Shown one piece after another: positions 18,301 through 25,859 of a stretch of 64,000 bases of DNA (position 1 is its first letter; each line of letters opens with the position of its first letter). The translations under genes and the position numbers were made by a program. The notes under the pieces are model-generated. The model ran no database searches and was not told the DNA's origin. It was given only the letters and a program-made list of their open reading frames with translations. The stretch comes from Gp13-AA77 sp035949375 (GTDB taxonomy: Bacteria; Acidobacteriota; Terriglobia; UBA7540). The stretch is from NCBI GenBank assembly GCA_035949375.1, contig DASZIG010000007.1, positions 37,536 through 101,535 of the forward strand, written 5' to 3'.

Positions 18301-19052
18301 GGTCGCATGCCCTCGACAACTCCAGCAGTACCTACAGTTCGGGCGCCGCAAACTCAGTTGACGACGCTGCCCTGAATCGCTGGTACTCCACGTCCGACTT
18401 CAATCGCACGAACGTGCTCCAGGTCAACTACATCTATGCCATACCGTTCTTCAAGAACTCGTCCAACGCCTTCGCCCATCAGGCGCTTGGCGGCTGGCAG
18501 TTGAGCGGCATCGGCAGCTTCTTTACCGGTGAGCCGGTTAACTTCACCTGTGGTCCGAGCGGATTTTCCACCGGCATCGGTACCGCCATGGTGTGCGATA
18601 CCGTGGGCAAGGTCGCCATCGATAAGACCTCGTACAACGATCCGACCTACGGTCCAACCATGTCGTGGTGGAATTCGGCCACGGTCACCCAGCCACAGTA
18701 CAGCCAGGCTTTCGCTAACGGCGAGGCCGGCATGTTCGGCGACATGGGTCGCAACGTGCTGACAGGGCCCGGCCGGAACAACTTCGACATGGCGCTCGAG
18801 AAGAACTTCAGCCTCCCGTGGTTTAGCGGCGAACACTCCACGATGCAGTTCCGGCTCGAGACCTTCAACACGTTCAATCACACGCAGTACCAGTACGTGA
18901 ACGCCGGCTGCAGCGGCTCCGTCTCCTTCGGCGGATCCTGCACGGCTTTCACCTCTGCTGGAGCTCCAGGCGGACCCAACGTGGGACAAGGCGAAGTCAA
19001 CTCCACGTGGTCGCCGCGCAACGTCCAACTGGGCCTGAAGTTCATGTTCTAG
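15390..19052 (+). CDS. Oar-like TonB-dependent receptor with carboxypeptidase-regulatory-like domain
   Basis: I start at ATG 15390 because GGAGG (15379-15383) is 6 nt upstream; the in-frame ATG at 15384 abuts that motif. 1220 aa: signal peptide (MKRTLVLLAMVLLTICFSGF, cut near AQD), CarboxypepD_reg/CNA-B-like domain (about 24-110, ARIDGTVTDKSGAVIPGAKV), plug region (about 120-230), then a long beta-barrel ending in ...GLKFMF with terminal Phe. This architecture is typical of the expanded Oar-like receptor family of Acidobacteriota, thought to import or bind glycans or peptides. The divergent malectin sensor suggests a sugar ligand. A strong terminator follows. Confidence 0.92.
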   Translation: MKRTLVLLAMVLLTICFSGFAQDTARIDGTVTDKSGAVIPGAKVTIANPDKGYTRELVSDSAGVFSISAIPIGDYVVTAEASGFQKLVRSGITLQVGQVQRVDMQLTVGQVTQEVTVTGNLPKVQTDTAAISSVISNTQIQNLDLNGRNWVSLALLVPGAVPDNGLNTSSVGVYGNNSISFNGNRMQYNNWEIDGGNNTDEGSASTFNTYPSLDTIAEFRISTSNYGADMGKHAGANIELATKSGTREYHGDAFEYVRNDVFDAQPFFINRNCIDSCNNNGTGSSPTTPLKWNDWGYTFGGPLYIPNHYNTDKSKTFFFWSEDWRRYRQGQVISAGVPSLLERTGDFSQCDPKSANYLPNTVGSGCNLPKLNGVTYDNVASMPGYNAQAFTNGTDLINGLVPLPNSGPASWTTSSSAPTNWRQEQIRIDQNISDKTQAFFRYTQDTWNTLAVPALWQWASYDTVKTPFAGPGESAVLHITHTFKPNLENEFVAAYTTDHILLYNEAADSVAGSINRPSNFVMNHLFGANASNTLLPALELCGGLSFCTNEDAGNHPWFNSNPIVTWKDNMAWVHGNQTTKFGFYLENYRKNEQFGTDTQGELQNGAGGTLTTGNAMADMFLGRIQNYVEGTQIVNGTAVGGYAKGHWQMTDLEPYIQDDWKITPHLTLNLGVRYYIYTRIHDVTQPTIDSGFEPNLYNPANEAQLNSGGFFIAGTGDTPGNFGNGLVQCGSNGIPNGCQLRNTGKNIAPRFGFAWDPFGTGKTSLRGGFGIYYESGNGNEAQTEGGEGNPPGAPGVTVSNILGYGSIAPSGLLIPAPTSFTSIPYSEHWPHVYQYSLSLEHQLGVNSIASVAYVGNMGRDLARELNINEIPVGVGTQTVQAFNSIGLVGGKAAGAGAPGDAGVQLCSTSGSCNVQQILINQSAPTDLFVPYSGYTTIGEKQNTAHSIYNGLQTSLRHTFSRGLTLQAAYTWSHALDNSSSTYSSGAANSVDDAALNRWYSTSDFNRTNVLQVNYIYAIPFFKNSSNAFAHQALGGWQLSGIGSFFTGEPVNFTCGPSGFSTGIGTAMVCDTVGKVAIDKTSYNDPTYGPTMSWWNSATVTQPQYSQAFANGEAGMFGDMGRNVLTGPGRNNFDMALEKNFSLPWFSGEHSTMQFRLETFNTFNHTQYQYVNAGCSGSVSFGGSCTAFTSAGAPGGPNVGQGEVNSTWSPRNVQLGLKFMF

Positions 19053-19085
19053 GCTCCGCTTAGGCAGCACCTTGTTGGAACTCTC

Positions 19086-19130
19086 GGGCGCAGCGAGGCA
19101 GAAATTCCTCGCTGCGCCCAATTTGTTTGT
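19086..19130 (+). terminator. Rho-independent terminator
   Basis: A perfect 13-bp stem (GGGCGCAGCGAGG at 19086-19098 with CCTCGCTGCGCCC at 19107-19119) closes an 8-nt loop and is followed by AATTTGTTTGT. It lies 34 bp after the receptor stop and just before the TPR gene. Confidence 0.88.
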
Positions 19131-19150
19131 GGGAGATGGCCCGGGAGAAC

Positions 19151-20407
19151 ATGAAGCTCAACCAACACATCGTGTGGTCAAAAGCGAGAGCAAGGTTGGC
19201 GCCAGGCGTCGGCCTGTTGCTGGCCGCCGTTCTCACATTAGCGGGTGCGCTTCGGGCTCAGGCTCCGACGCGCCCCGGCGCATCCGACGAACAGTTGCGC
19301 GCGGAATTCACCAAGGCGCAGACTGCGCTCCAGAGCAAGGATTACCCGGCTGCCGAGCGCGGATTCAAAGACTTTCTCAAACTCGATCCCAACTCAGCGG
19401 CGGCCTACACCAACCTGGGAGTCGTCTATCTGAGGGAGGCGGCCGGTTTGTCGGGCTCCCCCGCCGACGCCAGGTATGACGAGGCCATTCAGGCCTTCAA
19501 GACGGCCGGGAAGCTTGACCCCGGGATGGTGGGCGTGGAGCTGAACCTCGGACTGGCCTATTACCGCAAGGAAGACTTCAAGGACGCCGCTCCATCGTTT
19601 GAGCGCGTGCTCGAGGCGACTCCGGATAGCCTGCAGGCGCGCTACCTCCTCGGCATGTCCCACTTCATGGTGCGCGATTACGCCGCTGCCGTCGCCACGC
19701 TCGAACCGCTCCACGATCAGGAACAGGACGATCTCGATTACCTTTACGTGATGGGAATCGCCTACGGGCAGATCAAGCGCAACGATGACTCGGTGAAGGC
19801 CTTCGGCGAGCTGGTCCGCGCCGGCGGCGATACCCCTCACCTGCATCTGCTGCTCGGCAAGGCCTATCTCGATCTCTATCAGAACGCCCAGGCGGAAGAC
19901 GAGCTGAAGAAGGCGGTGGCCGGCGACCCCAAACTGCCTTTCGCCCACTACGACCTGGGCGTGCTTTATCAGCGTCTGGGCCAGATGGACGAGGCGGCGG
20001 CCGAGTTCCGGAAGGAGATCGAGGTCAGCCCCGACGAACCGTGGAGTTACCAGAACCTGGGCACGATTTCGATTGAGTCCGGCGATGCGGACAAGTCCAT
20101 CCCGCTTTTCCGCAGGGCGCTCGCGATCAATCCCAAGCTGCCGGAGTCCTTGTCGGGTCTCGGCAGGGCCTATCTGCGCAAAGGCAACGTCACGGAAGCG
20201 ATTTCCTGCCTGCAGCGGGCCCTCGCGATCATTCCCGACAGCGCCAACACCCACTACCAGCTCGGCCAGGCGTACCTTAAGGCCGGCCGGCGCGCGGATG
20301 CCCAGAAGGAGTTCGCCCAGCAGCAGGAATTGCTGGCGAACGCCCGCCAGGAGCAGGCGGACAAGGTCTCCGGGAAACTCCCAGCGCCGTCCGGCCCCGC
20401 GCACTAG
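19151..20407 (+). CDS. Secreted/periplasmic TPR-repeat protein
   Basis: ATG at 19151 follows CGGGAG; upstream in-frame starts (TTG 19127, ATG 19136) are less well placed. About 418 aa with a signal peptide (to about ALRAQAPTRP) and some nine tetratricopeptide repeats, e.g. GRAYLRKGNVTEAISCLQRA and AAYTNLGVVYLREA. TPRs mediate protein contacts; no enzymatic domain is present. It follows the Oar-like receptor after a terminator, so its own promoter must lie near the terminator or transcription is partly read through. The stop codon TAG (20405-20407) overlaps the first base of the MITE-like element. Confidence 0.85.
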   Translation: MKLNQHIVWSKARARLAPGVGLLLAAVLTLAGALRAQAPTRPGASDEQLRAEFTKAQTALQSKDYPAAERGFKDFLKLDPNSAAAYTNLGVVYLREAAGLSGSPADARYDEAIQAFKTAGKLDPGMVGVELNLGLAYYRKEDFKDAAPSFERVLEATPDSLQARYLLGMSHFMVRDYAAAVATLEPLHDQEQDDLDYLYVMGIAYGQIKRNDDSVKAFGELVRAGGDTPHLHLLLGKAYLDLYQNAQAEDELKKAVAGDPKLPFAHYDLGVLYQRLGQMDEAAAEFRKEIEVSPDEPWSYQNLGTISIESGDADKSIPLFRRALAINPKLPESLSGLGRAYLRKGNVTEAISCLQRALAIIPDSANTHYQLGQAYLKAGRRADAQKEFAQQQELLANARQEQADKVSGKLPAPSGPAH

Positions 20408-20558
20408 TGGGCTGTCCCATTCAATTCGTTATGCCGGGCCTTGGACCGGTTGTTGGCGACCACCACACCCCTAACCCATCCTCAACGAGTAGGGGAACTC
20501 CCCTCCTTGATACGGAGGGGCCGGGGGTGGTTGTAACGAAATGGCTGGGACAGCTCAC
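20407..20558. mobile_element. MITE-like element with TA target duplication (IS630/mariner-type ends)
   Basis: 152 bp with imperfect terminal inverted repeats of about 30 bp: left GTGGGCTGTCCCA, right reverse-complemented GTGAGCTGTCCCA, both followed inward by an ATTCGTTA-type block. TA flanks both ends, the duplication expected for IS630-Tc1/mariner transposition. The interior holds a diverged copy of the CCACCCC.../...GGGGTGG palindrome family. There is no coding capacity. The rest of 20559-20718 shows nothing recognisable. Confidence 0.7.
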
Positions 20559-20718
20559 TAGGGATCCGACGCACCAAGGGTCGAAGATTGACGATGAGGG
20601 TTGATGACGGCACCGTGCCCGGGATCGTCATGCGCGGGCTGATCCCGATCCCGGTGCGCGCTCGCTGGTAATCAGAGGTAATCAGCGCGGGCCGCTGATT
20701 CGCTGTCGCTTGACCGGC

Positions 20719-23106
20719 CTAGTCCGGCGCGCGCTGGGCCTGGCCGTTCGCGAGCGCCTGCTTGAGCACAGCCTGCATCTTGTGCGCGGCCTCGCGGGCC
20801 AGCTCACCTTGCAGCCGGCCGAGTTCGCCCTGTTTCCTTCCGAGCTCGCCCTGTTTCCTTCCGAGCTCGCCCTGCTGCGCGCCGAGGTCGCCTTGCTTGC
20901 GTCCCAATTCGCCTTGCTCGTCGCCGACCTTTCCCTGTAAATCGCCGAGGTAGCCCTGAAGATCCCCAAGCTCGCCTTGAAGCCGTCCGAGATCATCCTG
21001 GCTCGCCGTCGATCCCAGCTCATGGATCTCGTCTTCGACTTTTTTCAAGCGCGCCTCGAGGTCTGCCGGCACCTTGACGCGCGCAGTATCCTGCTGCTTG
21101 CCGAGCTCGTCCTGCTTTTGGCCGAGCGCGTCCTGCTGCCGGCCGAGTTCGTCTTGCCGGCGACCCAACTCGTCCATGGGGGCGTAGAGGCGCTGCGCGT
21201 TCTTGACGGTTGCGGCATCGCGGATGACGTATGAGTTTCCGTCGTGGATGAACCAGATGAAGTCGGCTCCGATCTTGCTGCGCAGCGCCCGCACTTCATC
21301 CGCGTCGTCGCTCGACCCGTTCATCATGACCGACCTGCCGGACACGACGGCGAAGGTCATTCCCTGATGCTCATTGTTGATCATCCAGTCGCCATCATCC
21401 CCGCCTTGCGGGGGCTCGGGAGCCTCAGGCGGTTCGGACTGCGCCGCCCAACCTGGGACCCGAGCCGGCACGGGTGGAACCGCCCAGGCGCCCGGCCCAG
21501 TGGGCCCGATCGGCGCGGTCGGCCCGATCGGCCCGATCGGCCCGGCCGGAGCTGGAGGCGCCGCCACGGCCATATGCGCCATAGGTGCCGGGTGAACCAT
21601 GACGGAGAAGGGTGCAGGCGGCGGAAGCGGTGATGCCGGAGCCACGGGGCCGATCACGCGAGGCCCAATTGGCGCGCTCGGGCCGATCGGCTGGTCTGGC
21701 GCGGCAGGCGGCGCGACGCGAGCGGCCGGGGCCGCCCATCGCACGACCGGGGGAAGCGGAGCCGCGGGCGCGGGCGGCGCGGGAAGCTGCAGCGCCGCGG
21801 CCGGACTCGCAACCAGCACGGGCCGCGTCATGGCGGTCAGGCAGACCAGCGGCGCGCCGGCGAGCGCCAGCAGAACCAGCAGTCGCGCCTTCCGAGGGAC
21901 GTGAGGCGTCCCGGTCGACGACAGAATCTTCTCGATCCGTTCGTGAGCGCGGCCGCCTCGAGCCATGAATACTCCCTGCCGGCAAACGCGCGCGCCGTTG
22001 TCTTGTAACGCTCCAAAGAAGCTCATAAGAACCTCCGCATAGTACGTGGGCTCTGCACCTGCGCCGATCACGGCGAGGTCGCTCGCTTGTTCACTGAGTG
22101 CCGCCAGATGACCCTCCAGCCACCAACTGAGCGGACTGAACCAGAAGAAGCTTCGATAGACGAGGGCTAGCGTCTTGGTGCGCGCGTCTCTGCGCCGGAC
22201 GTGGGAAAGCTCATGCGCGATCACCGCCGAGAGCTTCGTGCCCTCCCACTCGCGCCAGTCGGCCGGAAGCAGAATCGCCGGCCGCCACACGCCGAGGGTA
22301 AGCGGGACCGTTACGGCTGCGGACTCCGCAAGCGCCGGAGCGCGATCGACGCCCATGGCGAGCGCGTGCCAATCGAGCCACCGTAGGGCGCTTCGATCGT
22401 CAATGGCGTGCGCCGTCCGGCGCAGGCGATGGCTGAACACGAAGCCCACGGTCAGGCGCCCGAGCAGGAAGGCCAGCACGAGCGCATAAACGCCCAGGGC
22501 GATTTCCGCCGCCGTGAGCGAGCCGATTCCCGCGCGCCATGCCCGGATGCGGGCTGCTGCCGCGATCTGAACCGGTCCCCCCGACGGTGCCGGAACCGGC
22601 GCCGGAACCAGCGCCGGAACTGGTGTTCGTCCCGATGCGAGCGCCGCGCGCTTGTCGAACGGCACCGCCGCGCTGGCCGGATGAACGAGGACGCGGCGGG
22701 TGCTGCTCGCGCCGCTGCCGAGGGCCGCTGAATTCGCGGCTCTTGAAGAAGAGGGCGAAGAAAAGGGCGAAGAAAAGGACGATGAAGACCGCAACGCGGC
22801 TACTGTCGCAAGCTTGCCGCGCGCCTCCTCGAGCCACGCTGCGGCCCGAGTGGCTGTCTTCGCGGACACGCGTACCGGCACGCGCACCGAAACGACCGGC
22901 AGCAGCAGACCGAGCGCGGGCAGCGCGAGGGCGGCGTACAGCACGCCCCTCCACACGGCCAGACGCAGGAAGGCGTGGCGCACGCGAAACGCGCGCAGCG
23001 CAAGCGTCGCCAAGACCGCCGGCACCAAGGCACGCAGGGCCGCGTCCGCGAGGCGTCCGATCGCCCAGGAAGCACCGATAGCCGGGGATGCGTCGGGGAA
23101 AGTCAT
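20719..23106 (-). CDS. blaR1: BlaR1/M56-family sensor peptidase with collagen-like and heptad-repeat C-terminus
   Basis: Start ATG 23106 overlaps the blaI stop (ATGA); the longer open frame above it only shadows blaI. 795 aa: N-terminal membrane helices (about 20-75), Ser/Ala/Pro-rich loop, helix about 195-220, M56 metallopeptidase domain with HELSH at 298-302 and Glu339 in EQASD, further helix, then a large extracytoplasmic region. That region has Gly-Pro-Ile triplets resembling collagen (GPIGPIGPTAPIGPTGPG) and ends in a coiled coil made of seven-residue ELGRKQG-type units. BlaR1 proteins cleave the cognate BlaI repressor after sensing a signal; here no penicillin-binding sensor domain is visible, so the stimulus is probably not a beta-lactam. 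Confidence 0.88.
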   Translation of the reverse strand: MTFPDASPAIGASWAIGRLADAALRALVPAVLATLALRAFRVRHAFLRLAVWRGVLYAALALPALGLLLPVVSVRVPVRVSAKTATRAAAWLEEARGKLATVAALRSSSSFSSPFSSPSSSRAANSAALGSGASSTRRVLVHPASAAVPFDKRAALASGRTPVPALVPAPVPAPSGGPVQIAAAARIRAWRAGIGSLTAAEIALGVYALVLAFLLGRLTVGFVFSHRLRRTAHAIDDRSALRWLDWHALAMGVDRAPALAESAAVTVPLTLGVWRPAILLPADWREWEGTKLSAVIAHELSHVRRRDARTKTLALVYRSFFWFSPLSWWLEGHLAALSEQASDLAVIGAGAEPTYYAEVLMSFFGALQDNGARVCRQGVFMARGGRAHERIEKILSSTGTPHVPRKARLLVLLALAGAPLVCLTAMTRPVLVASPAAALQLPAPPAPAAPLPPVVRWAAPAARVAPPAAPDQPIGPSAPIGPRVIGPVAPASPLPPPAPFSVMVHPAPMAHMAVAAPPAPAGPIGPIGPTAPIGPTGPGAWAVPPVPARVPGWAAQSEPPEAPEPPQGGDDGDWMINNEHQGMTFAVVSGRSVMMNGSSDDADEVRALRSKIGADFIWFIHDGNSYVIRDAATVKNAQRLYAPMDELGRRQDELGRQQDALGQKQDELGKQQDTARVKVPADLEARLKKVEDEIHELGSTASQDDLGRLQGELGDLQGYLGDLQGKVGDEQGELGRKQGDLGAQQGELGRKQGELGRKQGELGRLQGELAREAAHKMQAVLKQALANGQAQRAPD
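20826..20930. repeat. Five tandem 21-bp repeats inside the blaR1-like gene
   Basis: Units at 20826, 20847, 20868, 20889 and 20910; the first two are identical. Each encodes one heptad (ELGRKQG and variants). The unit length keeps frame, so copy number can change without breaking the gene. Confidence 0.85.
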
Positions 23107-23513
23107 GGCTTGGCCTCCTTCTTTTGCGCGATCTTGCGGGCGAGGCGCTGCAGTTCCTCGGAGTCCAGCACCTCGTTCTCGACCATTCCCACAAGCAACT
23201 GTTCGACGGATCCGCCGCAGAAGCGGTCCGCGATGTGGCTGACGGCGCGCGCCGCGATATTCTGGCGCGCGTGCGCGGCGCGATAGAGAAACGTGCGGCC
23301 TTCCACCTTGTGGCGGAGATAGCCCTTCTCTTCCAGGCGGCGCAGGACCGTGCGCACAGTGGAATCCTTCATGGCGTGGCGCGGAGCGAGCGCCTCGCGC
23401 ACGGCCTCCGCGGTCACGGCGCCTGCAACCCAAATGTGGTCCATCACCAATTGCTCCACCCCGCTCAGGTTGCGAGGACGCGCTGCTCTTGGACTGCCCT
23501 TTGCGTTAGTCAT
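23103..23513 (-). CDS. blaI: BlaI/MecI/CopY-family transcriptional repressor
   Basis: I start at ATG 23513 (MTNAKGSPRAARPRNLSGVE) because the upstream in-frame ATG at 23555 would place the operator inside the gene. 136 aa: winged-helix DNA-binding domain (about 15-85, with KDSTVRTVLRRLEEKGYL) and a C-terminal dimerisation helix region containing the site usually cut by BlaR1. It represses its own operon with blaR1; a perfect 15-bp inverted repeat lies directly upstream. Length is normal for the family. Confidence 0.93.
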   Translation of the reverse strand: MTNAKGSPRAARPRNLSGVEQLVMDHIWVAGAVTAEAVREALAPRHAMKDSTVRTVLRRLEEKGYLRHKVEGRTFLYRAAHARQNIAARAVSHIADRFCGGSVEQLLVGMVENEVLDSEELQRLARKIAQKKEAKP

Positions 23514-23514
23514 A

Positions 23515-23534
23515 GTAACGTTACAACCTGTAAC
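23515..23534. promoter_or_regulatory. BlaI-type operator upstream of blaI
   Basis: GTTACA-ACC-TGTAAC (23520-23534) is a perfect inverted repeat containing the TACA...TGTA core bound by BlaI/MecI repressors. It overlaps a second palindrome, GTAACGTTAC (23515-23524). It lies 1-21 bp before the start codon, as expected for autorepression. Confidence 0.75.
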
Positions 23535-24012
23535 ACATAGCCCGTGGAGCGTCAAGCGAAAGTTTCAAAGAAAGTTTCAAGGTCTTAGACGGCGGCGCGC
23601 CGGTGGAGAGTAGTCGGCGGATTCGACCGCAAGCGCGCGCGGCTCCGCCTTCTCGGGTGGTGGGTAAGAGTCGGGATTTCCCATTCTCCGGCGGCTGAGC
23701 CCCGGCGGGTCGCGGCTGACCCGTTCGATCTTGCGCGGAACCACGCGAAGCCGCCGCTCTCGGATGCCGTCGGCGGACTGGTACTGCTTTGTAAAGGGCC
23801 TGCCCCCTTCGGGGTCCACCACGGAAATCCGGCGCGCGGAGGCGAGCCCTTGTTATGATAGCCTAGTTATAGCGTTTACACGCCTAGCCTTGACATGAAT
23901 CGTCGCTTTCCGTTAGCCTGACACAAGCTGGATCCAGCGGCGCTGAGTGGAGCAATGGAGCGAAAGGCGGCGCAGGCTGCCGTCTGATCCCGGCCCGGCT
24001 GCCCATGAACAG
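23535..24012. other. Intergenic gap between blaI and moaA
   Basis: An 81-codon minus-strand frame (23577-23822) has no recognisable domain and an Arg/Pro-rich composition typical of chance frames in GC-rich DNA. The last 150 bp are more AT-rich (TTATGATAGCCTAGTTATAG near 23850) and may hold the moaA promoter. Confidence 0.4.
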
Positions 24013-25149
24013 ATGCCCATGAACAACGGTTCCAGCCCGGCGGTGCTCGATGCCTTCAGCCGTCCCTTGCGCAGTCTGCGGCTCTCCGTGACGGACCGTT
24101 GCAACCTGCGCTGCCAGTACTGCATGCCGGAGGAGGAATACCGGTGGATCGAGCGCGGCGAGATCCTCACCTTTGAGGAGTTGGCCACGCTGGCGCGCGT
24201 TTTCATCGGTCTGGGCGTTGACCGGTTGCGCTTGACGGGCGGCGAACCGCTGCTGCGGCGTGATCTTCCGAGGCTGATCGCCCTGCTGCGGGAAGCCGGG
24301 CGTCCGCCGGAGATGTCTTCGAACGGCGATTCCTCTACCTTGGGCGCTTCCGGGGGCGCTTCGGGAGCTTCGGCCCCGGGGCCGGGCCTGCGCGACCTGG
24401 CGTTGACCACGAACGGTCTGTTGCTCTGCGCCCAGGCGCGCGATTTACGGCGAGCGGGGCTCGGCCGGGTGACCATCAGCCTGGACACGCTGCGTCCCGA
24501 TCGTTTTCGCGCTCTGTCCCGGCGCGACGGGTTGAGCGGCGTGCTCGAGGGAATCCGCGCCGCGAGCGAGGCCGGGTTCGACGCCTTGAAGATCAACAGC
24601 GTGGTGATCCGGGGCTTCAATGACGACGAGCTCGGCGATTTAATCGATTTCGGAACCAGCGTGGGCGCCGAGGTGCGATTCATCGAGTATATGGACGTGG
24701 GCGGCGCCACGCACTGGTCGGCGAGCCAGGTGGTGTCGCGCGTCGAGATGCTGGACCGGCTGCGCGAACGCTACGGCCCGATTGAGCCGTTGAACCTGGA
24801 GGCCCAGGGCGGGGCGCCGGCCGATCGCTTCCGCCTGCCGGGCGGGACCACCTTCGGCATCATTTCGTCCACCACCGCGCCCTTCTGCGCGCAGTGCGAT
24901 CGCGCGCGCGTGACGCCCGACGGATTGTTTCTGCTCTGCCTTTACGCCCGCCAGGGCCTCGACCTGAAGCGGCCGCTGCGCGAAGGCGCTTCGCCCGCCG
25001 AGTTGCGCGCCCTGATCGCCTCCTGTTGGGAAGCGCGGCGGGACCGCGGCGCCGAAGAGCGCAAGACCATGCGCGCCCGGGGGCCGTTGGTTCAAGTCGA
25101 GGATTTGCGCCAGGACCCGCACCTGGAAATGCACACGCGGGGCGGCTAA
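24013..25149 (+). CDS. moaA: GTP 3',8-cyclase (molybdenum cofactor biosynthesis protein A)
   Basis: 378 aa from ATG 24013; a GTG at 23947 would add 22 non-conserved residues, and ATG 24019 is equally possible. Radical-SAM cluster C30-x3-C34-x2-C37 (CNLRCQYC) and the second [4Fe-4S] cluster C292-x2-C295-x13-C309 (CAQCDRARVTPDG...C) are intact, as is the C-terminal Gly-Gly (MHTRGG). It catalyses the first step of molybdopterin synthesis, converting GTP to 3',8-cyclo-GTP. Odd feature: a low-complexity insertion of about 25 Gly/Ala/Ser-rich residues at about 100-125, just before the LALTTNG strand. No other moa genes are adjacent; it could serve the cox cluster at 8-13 kb. Confidence 0.95.
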   Translation: MPMNNGSSPAVLDAFSRPLRSLRLSVTDRCNLRCQYCMPEEEYRWIERGEILTFEELATLARVFIGLGVDRLRLTGGEPLLRRDLPRLIALLREAGRPPEMSSNGDSSTLGASGGASGASAPGPGLRDLALTTNGLLLCAQARDLRRAGLGRVTISLDTLRPDRFRALSRRDGLSGVLEGIRAASEAGFDALKINSVVIRGFNDDELGDLIDFGTSVGAEVRFIEYMDVGGATHWSASQVVSRVEMLDRLRERYGPIEPLNLEAQGGAPADRFRLPGGTTFGIISSTTAPFCAQCDRARVTPDGLFLLCLYARQGLDLKRPLREGASPAELRALIASCWEARRDRGAEERKTMRARGPLVQVEDLRQDPHLEMHTRGG

Positions 25150-25181
25150 GGGATGATGAAGGGATCAAGAGTTGAGATGAG

Positions 25182-25323
25182 ACCACCCCGGCCTTCGGCC
25201 ACCCCTCCTTAACAAGGAGGGGAGCTTCAGGTAAGGATCCCCTCCTCGTTAAGCACGGGGTGCCGTAGGCTAACAAAGACTCCCCTCCTCCTTGAGGAGG
25301 GGTGGCCGAAGGCCGGGGTGGTT
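25182..25323. repeat. Palindromic intergenic repeat (CCACCCCGGCC family)
   Basis: 142 bp whose ends are inverted copies: ACCACCCCGGCCTTCGGCC at the left, GGCCGAAGGCCGGGGTGGT at the right, each continued inward by CACCCCTCCT/AGGAGGGGTG. Related elements lie at 20450-20533, 60952-61015 and 63370-63544. Confidence 0.85.
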
Positions 25324-25385
25324 GAACTTGCGGACCGAGCCCCACCGGAACGGTCGCTCATTGAAGTCGAAACTGAACGGAAACC

Positions 25386-25844
25386 ATGGCTGAACGTTAC
25401 TTTGAACGCGACGAAGCGGAAGCGCTGCTCCCCATGATCTCGAGCACGCTCGCGCTCGCCCGCGAGCTTAAGGAGCAGTTGGACTCGCTCGACCGCGAAT
25501 TTGCCCAGGTGGCCGCCAAGATCATGATCCTGGGCGGGTGGATCCCGCCCTACAAGGAACTGACCGTCAAGCGCGCGCTCCGCGAGGAGACCAACGAAAA
25601 GGTCCGGGAGGCGATCAACCGCATCCAGGAATCGGGTTGCATCCTGAAGGACCTGGACGAGGGGTTGGTGGACTTTCCCACCGTCCGCGAAGGCCGCGAA
25701 GTCTACCTTTGCTGGAAATTCGGCGAGGAACGCATCGGTTACTGGCACGGCATGGACGAGGGATTTGCCGGACGCAAACCGCTCGACGAGGACGACATCG
25801 AGGAGCCCGACGAGCCCCCTTCCGGGCCTAGGAGGGTTCAGTGA
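25386..25844 (+). CDS. DUF2203 family protein
   Basis: 152 aa, highly charged and soluble. It matches the DUF2203 pattern: N-terminal F.RDEAEALLP.I, helical middle, then G..I.KDLDEGLVDFPT and the C-terminal VYLCWKFGEERIGYWHG..EGFAGR. The function of this family is not established. It stands alone between a palindromic repeat and an AT-rich patch. The last 15 residues are acidic and Pro-rich and not part of the domain. Confidence 0.88.
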   Translation: MAERYFERDEAEALLPMISSTLALARELKEQLDSLDREFAQVAAKIMILGGWIPPYKELTVKRALREETNEKVREAINRIQESGCILKDLDEGLVDFPTVREGREVYLCWKFGEERIGYWHGMDEGFAGRKPLDEDDIEEPDEPPSGPRRVQ

Positions 25845-25859
25845 GCAGGCCGTTTCGCG

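Noticed and set aside
16059..18308. 749-codon open frame antisense to the Oar-like receptor
   Set aside because: It mirrors the receptor codons, is Val/Ala/Arg-rich, has no domain and no ribosome site; typical of antisense frames in GC-rich DNA.
20826..20930. Possible CRISPR-like tandem array
   Set aside because: The 21-bp units are contiguous without spacers and encode coiled-coil heptads in the blaR1-like gene.
23577..23822. 81-codon minus-strand frame between blaI and moaA
   Set aside because: No ribosome site, no domain, Arg/Pro-rich composition.
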